Below, piece by piece: positions 11,712 through 23,439 of a stretch of 64,000 nt of DNA (its first letter is position 1; every line of letters starts with the position of its first letter). The DNA is taken from assembly GCA_910589415.1 (NCBI GenBank), contig OU342632.1, forward strand, positions 35,291,637 through 35,355,636. The letters run 5' to 3'. A program made the position numbers and the translations under genes. The notes under the pieces are model-generated. The model was not told the DNA's origin. It searched no databases and was given only the letters and a program-made list of their open reading frames with translations. This stretch comes from Malachius bipustulatus (lineage: Eukaryota; Arthropoda; Insecta; Coleoptera; Melyridae).

Positions 11712-14700
11712 TATACCTACAGGGTTATGACGTTAAGTTACTTTTTTTAAATAGAAGGCCTACTTATTTTAAAATTTTTTAAAACTACTGAAAAATACAA
11801 ATACAATGATGTAATGTATGTCATATTATGAGTCTCCGACTTCTTGTTTCGAATTTATTGGGACTCTTCAGCAAAAAATAGCTCAACTTTAAAGCACCAT
11901 GTTTGGATTGCTATTTGATATTTTTGAACGCCGTTTTCACCAAAAGGTTTTGCCATTTGCGAGGCCATTTGTCTTCTTCAAAAATGTAAAATGTTTATTA
12001 CAAAGCAGTATTGCCACGTTTTGTAAAGTACCGATTTGTTTCATTTTTTCAATGTGAAATTTTGGTTAGGTACCTACCCCTATTTTATTCCAGATGCAAA
12101 TTTTTCGTCTTTTTTGCAAATTATTTTCGTCAATTTTTTTTCTCGATTCGTTGATCTTTTTCTTTCATTTTCAGTATTAAGACAAAATCGAATAAAATTG
12201 GTAATTTCGTCGATTATGAATAAAAAAATATATATTCCAGAATTATTTTCCGTATTTTTGATCGTAAAACTATGAGAAGCAAGCTCTCCTGAATGCCTGT
12301 CTCATTCACGGCTTTTAATTGCACCAGGCCTCCACATTTTGGATCAAATCGCTAGGGTCGAAGAAATATGGAACCACGTTCTCTCCTTTGCCACCTTAGG
12401 ACCCCCAGAGTCAGCCTCGCTCTCTTCTGCGTTACAAAACCTGAATCTGCAAAAACATACGGGTATACCCTACCAAAATTTCAAATTTACGACAACAACC
12501 GCCTCCCCCCGCCCGCCAGAGTTTCATCGAAGGAGAAGTGGGAAGTGGGGGACTTTTTTGATCAAATGCGTAGTTTTTGATATACCTGCTTGAATTTCGT
12601 CAGATAAAATGAGCGCCTGTATATAAAATTTCAAAATATTTAAAAAATTGGTTTTCCAGTAGCGTATAGAAGTTTTGGAGCTGAAAATAAAAAAGAACTC
12701 CTATAACTACGCCACTGGTTTCGTCTGAGAAGTTTTTTGTATTTCAAAATTTGATCTCTCTAAGATAGGTTCTTCTTGGTCACATATTATTTGGCCACAT
12801 ATTATAAAAAGCTTCTTTTCAAATTTGACTTTGACACCCTGTATCTTGACAGAGGGACCCCTATGTGAAAAATGACATTAGGGAAATTATTTTTTGCCAA
12901 ATAATTATTAGTGAACAAGAGCTTGACTTACCAGTTTCTGTTAGATACCCCAAAGTTGAGAAAAATATCTTCAATAGTTTAGAAGATCAATAAAAAAAAA
13001 ATTTCTGCCAAGTTCAACACTCTGTATCTCGAAAATAAAACGTTTTAGAGAAAAATTTTATAGAATAAAGGACAATTATTTTTACGTGTTCTATCTAGCG
13101 TTTGCCAGAGTTATGAGCACACAAAACTGAAACACCCTGTATAACGTATGTATATTTCACTTTATAGCAAAATTTATCACAAACGTGACCGTTGTTGCAT
13201 CTTACACCTATAAATATACAAAGGTGAACAAGTCCAGCGATCAAACATATACATGAAATGTAAAACGCAACTTAGTATGTATTATGTAAATTGAATTACA
13301 ATTCCATGTGTAAAATCTAGTGACATAATAAGACAGTCATTTCGAAATTTGAGTATACCTATTGATTACCTGCTGATATTAATCTGGTATCATTATATGG
13401 CTGTTTAAAATGAATTCCGTGCAAATGAGGAATCCTGATAAAAATTCCATTATGCAACGACATTTACATTTAAATAATAATCATCTCCAACACGACCGAA
13501 CGATATTGACCAGGTTGACGATGTGACCTGCGTAATACAACCGAATGTGACGGAAATAATTTTTAAATGGTGCAGTAGCTTTTTCAAAAAATGATCGCCC
13601 GGGCTCGCACGCTGAGGTCCCTGGTACGAACATGGCTTGTCATTTTTTCACGATTAAAAATAATTTCAAATAATTATGTAATCATAAATACGCATAAACT
13701 GCACTTCATTTAAAGGTCTTTAAAAACCCGAAAATGTCCTTTATCCTTGACGATGGCCGCGAAGTGAGGTTTTGCAGAGCGCATGTGCAGAAAAAGTGCA
13801 AATTTTAAATTATTTCAAGTAGGATAGCATTGACAGTTCATAATTATTATTGACAGCTCATATTTCATAGCTCCAAAATCAAGCAAAGATACGACCAATA
13901 TTTTTTAGAATAATGATAATAAACTGAGGAAAATAAATTAAAAAACTCGAACAAAACAACACAAAATATTCTAAACAAATAATAAGGAAAAATTTATGCA
14001 ATAAGACATTCCATTTATCTTTGTGCGTATACCTACCTATTTATTTTTAATTCTTTATGGAAATTTATTCAAATTCAGAGCGAAAGTTTGGATTTATAAG
14101 AGAAGTTAAGAGTTGGTGAACTTTGAATTTGATTCAAAGATAAATTTTAAATCGTCGTTATGAACATCTCCGACAATCGCAAATAGGGAATTTTATACAA
14201 GTTGAGGCTAAAGCAAAGAAAAACTTCATTTGAATTCCTTTTAAAAATTCGTCTTCAATTATGCATTCATTAAAATTTCCAGCCATAAATTCGAAGAAAC
14301 AGGATTGCATAATGTTACCTACGAGAATTGATAAACAAGCGAAATAAACAAACATTCATTGCAAGATTTCCTTCGGCTGTAACATAAACACAACAGTTTA
14401 ATATATTGTTAAAATATCTGGTGTTCTGTTATTTTCCATACTTGTATCCTCCATACGTTATGTGGGCCACTATTAGCACTCTGAAATCTTCCCACTGCGA
14501 AGACCTGTCCTTGTAGCTCTTATCGCACATTTTGACGTCTGACTGGCCACTTATTTACTTATACGGTAAGTCCGAGGGTACTTAAGTCCTATCACGGAAT
14601 CTTTATTTGTATTTTCAATCAAGATTGCTTTAGTGCTGCCTGAAATGACTCGGAACGAATCCTTAAATATTTTAAAAAGATGTTACAAATTTACAATATA

Positions 14701-14730
14701 AATGTCAAAACTGTCAAAATGTCATACATA
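11712..14730. other. No recognisable gene; isolated ACACCCTGTA element ends
   Basis: Mostly unique AT-rich DNA. Isolated copies of the terminal motif ACACCCTGTA occur near 12834 and 13132, suggesting decayed halves of the fold-back family seen elsewhere in the window. No ORF shows recognisable protein motifs. Confidence 0.45.
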
Positions 14731-14878
14731 TGCCCGTATTCACAAACGATAATTTCCTAAATAATTACGTAATTATTTAAATGAGTCAGATGGAGATATG
14801 CAGTTTTTTGCAATAGAATGAGATGGGGATAATTGATTACGTAATTATTTAGGAAATTATCGTTTGTGAATACGGGCA
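14731..14878. mobile_element. 148-bp MITE, TIR TGCCCGTATTCACAAA, 3-bp TSD (ATA)
   Basis: The ends are inverted repeats beginning TGCCCGTATTCACAAACG, with arms continuing through AATAATTACGTAATTATTT-like sequence, so most of the element is palindromic. ATA lies on both sides (14728-14730 and 14879-14881). A second copy is at 36104-36256 with a different 3-bp duplication. A 3-bp target duplication points to the PIF/Harbinger type, but the duplication is too short to prove it. Confidence 0.7.
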
Positions 14879-17043
14879 ATAACCTATAATAAGTGACATG
14901 AATAAAACATGCGCAAAAACTATTGGTTATAAGTACACCCTAAAATGTTTGAAAAATTCCATGGATGGAAGAAAGTGTGCATATTCATCTCATCAAGAAA
15001 TATTAATCACTAACGTCATGCGCACTGATACCAGTTGTGATGCATAATAGCCTATCAAGGGGGCTCAATATGTATTTTTAATTCAAGACTTCTACCTGAA
15101 ATTATCAAGATTACAAACGACGTTGCAGCTCGAGCTTAAAACAAACGCCAAAACTGTCAATTATGGCATAATCTATAAAGTCTCGATAGAGGAGTTGCTT
15201 ACTGCTGAAATACAATAGTTGTCAAGCTTAAGTAACCGGTCATCTGTCACCTGTCAGATTCAGCCCGGTTAAAAATGTTTAGGTACTTTCCGAGCAGAAA
15301 TAAAATGACGTCAAGCTTAAATTCGCTTCATATATCAGACTGATCAATCGGGCACAACGTCGAAAAGCAATCAGAACGAAACGCACGTGACAGTTTACAA
15401 TTTATAAGACAATCAGGAACACTCTGGATCGAGTCTTCATTTTCGATTTTGTTTGCTTGGTTGGTTTTTTTTCTTAAGCGAACGCGTTCGTCACTGGGTA
15501 GATAAGAAAAGTCGTTTCACTCTGGTACTTTTTTTGCTTCGCCAGCTAAGCTCTAATGATAAATTGTTTAATTAGACGCACACAAAATCCGTGATTATGG
15601 TGAAATTCGAACCCACGTATGGAATAGCCATTTCTGGTGAGGTTGCCTTCATTCGAGCCCTCAACTTTTTTTTTAATTTGTTAATTTGACACGAATCATT
15701 CTATTGTCATTGTCAAAGTAAATATGAAATATGCCAACCTCCAGTTTGTCACCTTAAAACTTTTGATAACACTTTTCTTTAATGGATTCTGCGATATTAA
15801 CTTGATAAATCATAAAAAATATAAAACTTTCAAATGATTCAGTCAATTAAAGACATAAAGTCAAGTTGGGCGATTTATTCTTCTTTTTTAAGGATATTGG
15901 CCTTTAGTCCGTTAGTATCAAAGCTATTAAATCGACTCATCAGTGTCCAACGTTTTAATTATGTTTTAATTATGTCAATGTTCCATTACTACTCTGTCAT
16001 AATGGCTGAATGACAATTGGCAGCCTTATACAGAGCGACTCATTTTAACGTTATTCTCGGAAACCAGGAAGTGGATAAGAAAGGGTGAAAGTCTACAACT
16101 ACGGGGGAGCTTCAGCTCAGGGGACGGGATAAATTTCAGGATGCGAAAAACTTTACGGCAAAGAATATATCGAATAAAAAAGAATGGTCAAAGTTGTAAG
16201 ATTTATTATTTCTTTCAGGCTTGCCACTACACAAGGTTTGTTATGATAGGAATCCAGAGTTGGCAATTTTTTTAATATGTACGTGACTAATTTTTTTTTT
16301 AAATCGGGAGACTAAAAAAATAGCAATGAGATAATTTAATTGTTGAAGGCTTCCATTTTCTATTTGAATTCATTATTTTTTTAGATTTGTTACTGCAAGA
16401 CTGTAAACTGACGATTGTCTAGACGAGAAACGATTAAATCAAGAAACAATAACATTTTATACACTCACCTACATAAATTAAATAATTACCCTTTGACCCC
16501 TTCATCGTGAAAAGAAGTTTGGACTACCGTTTGGTCTTAAATTTAATCGATAATAATAATAATAGCAAGGCTAAGGGTTTAAATTAAGGTTATGCGACAG
16601 TTCTGACTAAATAGGGGGTAAAAGCTAAAGGACAAAAAATCTAAAGAAAGACGGGAAAAAGAAGAAGCTTAGGTTATCTTCCTATCTCTTGCGCACGCGC
16701 TTTAATAGACTGATTAGGTATAGCCTTATTATGGTCTATACCCTCGAATAGCCCACTAGAAGTAAGAAATTTACATTAAAATCGCAAAGATTGATGTAGT
16801 TCTGTTTTTTTAGTACGTTGTATCGAAATTTTGGGACTTTTTTCACTTTTTGCTTTAAAAGGCATAAACCATGCTTTTTTCGACCAACACAATTCAGTAT
16901 TTGTTAAAGCTAATTAAATTTGCAAAAATTTAAGCCTAACCCCAGCCCTATAAATTCTACAGGGATCGAGATATGGCTCTTCAAAGATAATCTTCGTACA
17001 AAATCTGCATAAACGCTATCTGCATAAAGGCTGAGACGATATA
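14879..17043. other. No recognisable gene
   Basis: No recognisable coding exon, RNA gene or long repeat. A short duplicated stretch TTTTAATTATGTTTTAATTATG lies near 15953 and poly-T/A runs are common. Confidence 0.4.
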
Positions 17044-17580
17044 TTGCTTCTTCCAGGGAAATTGTTTTTTACTCCTCTACGATCATTACAATACCCCAGC
17101 AGAAGATGTTGTCGAATGACCGATTGGAGTTGGAGAGGACGTGTTCTTCTCCTTTGTGAATTGGGTTCTATCATCCACAACTTGTGTTTTCAGAACTGTG
17201 GACGTGGCAGAAGTCATTCTGGTGGTAAACTGCCAGGTCGTGAAACCGAGAGGAAGTTGAAGTGCCCAGTGAGTTTGAATTGTTTCTTCAAGCTTTTACT
17301 GGATGCGATACCACATACCTTTGCCCTTGAAAAAGAAGTGGCAGGACCTACTAGACCTTCCTGCCAACTTCCAACGCATGAGAGTATTGCGGAAGTTAGC
17401 GGTAAGCGTCTGAGGGCTCTTTGCGGAGGTGTTCCAGCCACTCAGACACTGCACGATCTCAGGTTCCAGCTTTTCCAGAAGACAGCGGTAAATACAAAGG
17501 TTATTCTGGCACGTTTACCTCGAACCACCGAGGATGCCTCTTTCCATGCGTTTCGCACCTACAACCAAGTGGGGTTGTGA
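17044..17580 (+). pseudogene. Decayed middle portion of an uncharacterised repeat-borne protein
   Basis: This open frame of 178 codons carries LHDLRFQLFQK, then LARLPRTTEDASFHAFRTYNQV in its last third. That matches the pattern (N/H)DLRxxxF ... LPPTxxAxxxHxxRxYxQ found in a large uncharacterised protein family scattered through insect and other invertebrate genomes. It lies just N-terminal to the WGW motif seen at 6.3 kb. The conserved block ends at the stop codon, and the N-terminal part looks unrelated or frame-shifted. I treat it as a relic rather than a gene. Confidence 0.35.
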
Positions 17581-18427
17581 AATAAGCTCCTGCGGTTTTA
17601 TCCCACTAACATAAGATCGCCCCAGCACAGTTTCTCTAAATTATAGTTTGCAAATGTAAGAAGGGATGCAGGGGGGCGTCTATTTGCATGAAAGCTGGGC
17701 TCAAAAATGCGAGCTCGGCTCTATGCTGGAACTACTCAGGGAAATCATGCGATAACGTCGCCTTGATTTGATTGAAGGCGAGGACGATCCTGAGGAAGCT
17801 GAGAAGGAACACGAACTTGGAGAACTTGACGAACTTGAGAAACTTTACTTTTAATGACTTTTTTCATAGAAAGAGCGATTTTGCCAATATTTTGCTCTTG
17901 ACGGGAGCAATACTTAAAACTGTAAATTCTCGAGAAAATTGACATTCTTTGAAGGGTCATTTAGATTCAGTTTGGGTCAAGCTTGATCCCTACAGGGTCA
18001 AGCTGCAGTTGGGCTTGGGTTGTTACAAATTTAGTTGACTTTCTTGAATGTTGTTGGTCCAAGAACGCATAGTTTACGACTTTTAGAGCAAAAGTGAAAA
18101 AATCCCAAAATTTCGTAGTTTTTCGCGTGGTACCAAGCGAGCAGAAGTTTTTCGAAGTTGTAAATTTGAGATCATATTTCCCTAACTGGTCCATACAACA
18201 GACCAAAAAACCAGAACAGAACTACATCAAGCTTTGCGGTTTTAACCTTTTTTGGTGTTACTTTCTTCTGGGCTAAAATTTGATTTTTCAAAGGAAAGAT
18301 ATAATAATCTGGCAATGTTGGTGAGGCTTTTCTTAGCAAAATGAGTCGTCGAGCGAGACGCTTTTTGAGTTCAAATAGTTCAGTTTGAGAAGTGAATAGC
18401 TCAATTTTATAAATTCATATAGACATA
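17581..18427. other. No recognisable gene
   Basis: Short ORFs on both strands without motifs; no repeats of note. Confidence 0.4.
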
Positions 18428-18678
18428 TCGCACCTCCCTTTGAAAACCGTCGTAACTTAAAATCCGGTAATTCGACAGGGAAAGCAAATAAAGTTTTGAG
18501 TTAATACACTTAGTATAAACTATGTATTAAAAGGGTTCAAAGTATTTGTGTTCAAAGGTTCAAAGCAGTATAATACTGTCTTTTCGGACAAAACTTAGTT
18601 CTTTTGGAACCCTATTTTTGCTGAAAACCGTATAATTGATATGTTTTGATTTACGACGGTTTTCAAAGGGAGGTGCGA
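18428..18678. mobile_element. 251-bp MITE, TIR TCGCACCTCCCTTTGAAAAC, TA-flanked
   Basis: The termini are exact inverted repeats of nearly 30 bp beginning TCGCACCTCCCTTTGAAAAC, and TA is present at both outer edges (18426-18427, 18679-18680). No ORF. TA duplication suggests Tc1/mariner-type mobilisation. Confidence 0.75.
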
Positions 18679-21454
18679 TATAATATGTTACAAAAATCAT
18701 AGCATGACTACAGTCCTTTTTTATGTTATTCACTCTTCTTTTTCTTCTCCTTTAGGTTTTTGGCTTTCATCTTGTTTGTAAGCTTTTATTACTTTTATTC
18801 TTATGCCGTAGCCATCAGGGTACTCAGTAAAGAATGCCTGAGATGACTCATTCCCTGAGTGAACTGACTTTCTTCTATTTTGGTTCTTGATGGTGTGAAT
18901 TGTTGAACTATGGTGGTCTTCTATTTCTTATAGGCCTTGTAGCACTTGCGCATTTACCCAGCCATAGACGTTCGCGACTATTATTTTTTAAAGGTCATTA
19001 TAAATGGACGTTTACTTTTCTTTTTGTTAAACCCTTCCAACAAAATTATTGTTGAACAGATTTCAAAAGGAACAGCCACCTAACGTACCGATTTTAAATA
19101 AGTAACCATTCGACGATCTTATTAATAATAAGTAAAATGATACTAAACTATACGAGAATACTTAAAACAACGACGACAATCCGACAGTTTCAAAGGTTAC
19201 TACTCTAGATTGCAAACAACATCCTTGGACAGAGTCGAGTTAGTAGTAGTTGATTATGTACTACTTGTACCTATTCTAATTACACATACACACACACATA
19301 CATCACACATACAGCCGACTATGATTGCTTTTACCCTTTATTACGTAAATCTACTATACAATGTCAAACACTCGCCGCATCCAGTAATGATAAATAATTC
19401 ATAACTTCATCATAATCATCAATGATCACAATTATTATTAATAGAAGCTTTCATCAAATTGTAACGCCAAATCCTCAGTTCCGATAATCAAGTTTGGTCG
19501 ATTTCGATCAAGTTCATTTGAAATCCCAATCAAGTTCCTGCATGCATACCTAATAACAATAATTCGTTATAGCAGCCGTTCGCTGGTCATTTGACTACGA
19601 AAAGAAAAGCGATCTGGATACGATAATCCGAGTCGCGGACGACGATGTCACAATTTGATAGGCGATTCTTTGTGTGTAAATTAATTCAAATTGATTCGGG
19701 GAACAATTCCGAAGTACTGAATATCCAATTTATTCACACAATGTGACAAGGTTTAAAAACCGCATTTTGTCTGTGCCACGTTCAGGGACGTTTTTTATAA
19801 TTTTTCGCTTCACTTGTACAAACTTTTATTAACGACTTGCCATAAAAAATTATCGTAAAAGAGTGCTGAAATTAAAGGTGACCAATTCTCATTACAACGC
19901 AGCAATTATTCATGATCACCATAAGTCTGTAGTTTTTTTTTTAAAGATCATTGCAAAAAATGTATTATTTTTTTAATAAAATGAACGTTATGTGCTATTA
20001 TTATTGCGCAAACGCAAACTGTAAAAAAAACTAGAAGTAACGACCTAATTTTATTGATTTTATTAATCAAATTAATCAAGTCAAGTCATTAAATAATACT
20101 GACGTAGGTACTACATACCTGAAAGTGTAATTATTAATGTACTGCATCCAGTTTTAGTTTTCAACACCTTTATGATTAATAATTAAAAATAACACGTGCT
20201 TTTTCTTAAAAACAATAAAATTTCCCATACTGGTTTATTGGTGACGTTTTTATTCTTATTTCTTTTCTGCCTGTCTGTCTGTCTGCGGTACAAATCTAGC
20301 AATCTATTTTTAACCAACTTCCCAAAGAGTTAGACACTTGACAATTGCAGCAGAGCTTAGCACTGGATGATACGAACTCAATGCAATACTAACTCGCTCT
20401 CTTGCCTGTGTTCTATTTATTGTTCTTATACGTTCGGCAATTTTTTTGAAAAACCGAACGTCAATGAGAGAACGTGTAGTCGGAGCCAGCTACAGGGGTG
20501 GTAAGAACGTGGACGCCATGGAGAGAGGGCGTGGGCGGAGCCACATGTATCTATCATAATGTAATCAAGCTGTTAAACAATTATTTGTTGTTAAATCGCA
20601 TGCGTACGACCTTTTGAATAAGCATGCAATATTTGTACGAGTTGGTTCGTACAATAGAGACGTTATTATTATTATTATTATTAAAAGTCGGTTCCAAAAT
20701 TTCATAAATTTTAAAACAAAAAACGTGAGGCGCTTGCAATCAATAAGAGTAAGTTGTGTAGAGAGTAGGTAAAGTTGATTTGAATTATGAAGTCGCGTTA
20801 ATAGAATGCGTTTATCGTTTTAGATCTTTCAAATATTTCCATTCCGTGTTGAAAAAAACACGTGCTTAATTATTTTTTTTTATAAAATTCTTATTTAATG
20901 TAACAATTCTAAACACTTTTAAGAGCAAGAGAAGAAGTTTGAACAACAAAGCACTACTAGACTCTTGCGCAGAACTTTCAGAAGTTGCACATAACTTCGA
21001 TTTGATAATAAAAAATTTTAATCAAAGAATTACGATCATACGAGTACGAGACTAACTGCTAGAACTAGACCATAAAGTAGCTGATATCCTATTATAGAAC
21101 CCTGTAAAAGCAACTAGGTACCTATAACTTTTGTTAGAGAATCTTTACTTGGGGAATATTTGACCTACATGCCAGTGGCGCGCGAATCGTCGCCAGTAAT
21201 CCTGGATGTACTATTATGTAGGTATAATACATTGCTCCCGACTCCTGCTCTTATTATTCGACATTCAGAAGATGTTCCTTAATAAAATTTAATATACCTA
21301 CGTCCTACGTTTACAGTATTACATCCGGGAAATTCACCTATTTCGGATTTTTCTCTAAGAATGCGCCAACAGGTCACAATATGAATATGCACCTTTCATT
21401 ATACGGTGATGACTAGAAATGTTATGATCATCAATAAAATATTTATTATACGTA
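18679..21454. other. No recognisable gene; ATT microsatellite
   Basis: AT-rich with no recognisable exon. It contains a CA-rich stretch near 19283, a CTGT run near 20272 and an (ATT)n microsatellite at about 20663-20682. Confidence 0.4.
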
Positions 21455-22415
21455 CGATGTCCCAGAATAATAGGGACAAACTTCTAGGGTAGAATTTCTA
21501 CTTGATTTAAAAATTTTTTTTTTTTTTTGTATACCTAACTCAAAAACGGCTAAATATTTTTTTATTAATTTTTTGCGTCATTTTTCCAAAAATTGGTTTA
21601 ATATTACAACAATAATAATTACGTGTTTGTGATATAAGCCAGGGACGTACGGTAGATGGGGCTACAACTTTTTACCCCCCCCCCCCATTTTTACGCCATT
21701 GTATGAATTTTTATTTTGATATATTTTTCCAAAGCCTTTCTGATAGGTACAAAAAGTACATAAAGTTTGTTATGTAAATTCTCAACAGTTTTTGAGATTA
21801 TGTAGGTACGATTTAGACATTCTAGAAGAACGACAAAAAAAATTACAGATTATGACGTGGGGCTCTCCATCTCCGGATCCTCCGACCATGAAAACATCCT
21901 AGCCACGTTTCCTACCACTATATGATCATCTCAACTTTTGTTTTGTTTTATTTTTTTATTTTTTTATTTTTTTTTATTTTTATATGTAAATATTATCGGA
22001 CTTTCACCTAGGTATTTAATTGTAGGTACATATCTCAAAAACTGTCGACAATTTACATAAACCTTAACCAGTTTTTGTATCAGAAATGTCTAGTTTTTTG
22101 AAAATAATGTCAAAATCAAAATTTATCTAGTGACGTAAAAATTGGGGGGTAAAAAAGGTGGAGCCCTATCTATATCTATCATTGCTCTAATTGAATTAAA
22201 AATTAAACCAATTAATTGAAAAATGACACAAAAAAATTCATAAAAAAAGTATTGAGCCGTTTTGGAGTTACCTATGCAAAAACGTGTAATTTTTTTGGAA
22301 CATTGAACACCCTGTAACTTCACTTCGTTAATACCCATTTTAGAGAATGGGTTCATTGAGACTTTAGGTAAATATTCTACCTTAGACGTTTGTCCTCTTT
22401 ATTCTGGGACAGTCT
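21455..22415. mobile_element. About 960-bp fold-back element (TGTCCCAGAATAA termini)
   Basis: The left end contains TGTCCCAGAATAATAGGGAC. The right end carries the complement (CCTCTTTATTCTGGGACA), with further matching blocks inward: TCTACCTTAG against GGTAGAATTT, and the block around ACGGCTAAATA against GAGCCGTTTTGGAG. TA lies at both borders. The arms cover most of the element, so it is a long imperfect palindrome without a transposase. Confidence 0.65.
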
Positions 22416-22625
22416 GTATACTATACGTATCTATGATGTCATTTTAAATTTTTCTGATACAAAATTGACGAATTTGCTGAACGCGCCCAATGTTTCACAC
22501 GAAATGATTGTTATAGTGGGCGCTTATTTTTATGGCAAATAAAAATGTCGCCAACTTCTACCATAAAGTAGTTGAAAGTGTAACTATTCCTAGTGACTAG
22601 ACTTAAGTAGGTATTTGCCTGTATC

Positions 22626-22815
22626 AGCCCGTATTCACAAAGAAATCGCAGTTACATTCGACTTGTCAAATTTTGAACATTTGATGGCTACCTTGAAATC
22701 GTAATTGATTCCGGGCTGTTGTGCCGTGGTCTATGGAGATTTGCCCCGGATCAATCTACGGAGCAAATCTCCATAGACCATGGCACAACAGCCCGGAATC
22801 AATTACGATTTCGAT
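22626..22815. repeat. 50-bp near-perfect hairpin beside a MITE-like terminus
   Basis: AGCCCGTATTCACAAAG at 22626 resembles the terminus of the 148-bp MITE at 14.7 kb, but no partner end is visible. Next to it, 22695-22744 and 22763-22812 form a 50-bp inverted repeat with one mismatch and an 18-base loop. Its age must be low, because the arms have not diverged. Confidence 0.7.
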
Positions 22816-23439
22816 AGAAGTCTTCACACATAATTTGGATATCTGATTGGCGGAATATTATTGACGTCAGCTCCACGCTTCATCCCTCCCCGGAACTTTC
22901 AACCAATCAGATATTCGATTACAAAAATTATCACAAGTCTCTTGTGTCACGATTTTTTTAAATTCAGCGATAATGGGTAAAACTGGAAAATAATTGGTGA
23001 CCATGAGCTCCATTAGTCGAAGCAGTGTGAACCTGGCCCCCAAAAGTGAGACAATTTGGATTTTCAATAGTGGGGGTCCGGGTATGATTGACAAAGTGGA
23101 TGACCATGATAAAAAAATTTACCACCCTTTGAGGCCCCCAACAAAATATACTAGCCCTCAAAATATAAATTTCATAGTGCAGAATATGACTGCACCAACG
23201 TACTTATGATAACTAAAAAAATCCACAAGAAAGAAGTAAAAGTTTTCTCTGTTGACTGGAAAAAAAAATTGGAGTATTATGTAACAGTTTCCTGCTCGGT
23301 TTCCTGTTATTATTCCCCGAGAGATAATTCTGTTTGGGGAAATGTGGCGTAAAGGGCCTAATTAATTATTGAATGGTGATTTCTCAGAGCTAAAAGATAT
23401 TACGTTTCTGGTTAAATTCCTGCTTAAATTAAGTTGATT

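Noticed and set aside
12339..12593. Overlapping plus-strand ORFs of 84 and 70 codons
   Set aside because: Two frames open over the same GC-richer patch with no motif; likely chance.
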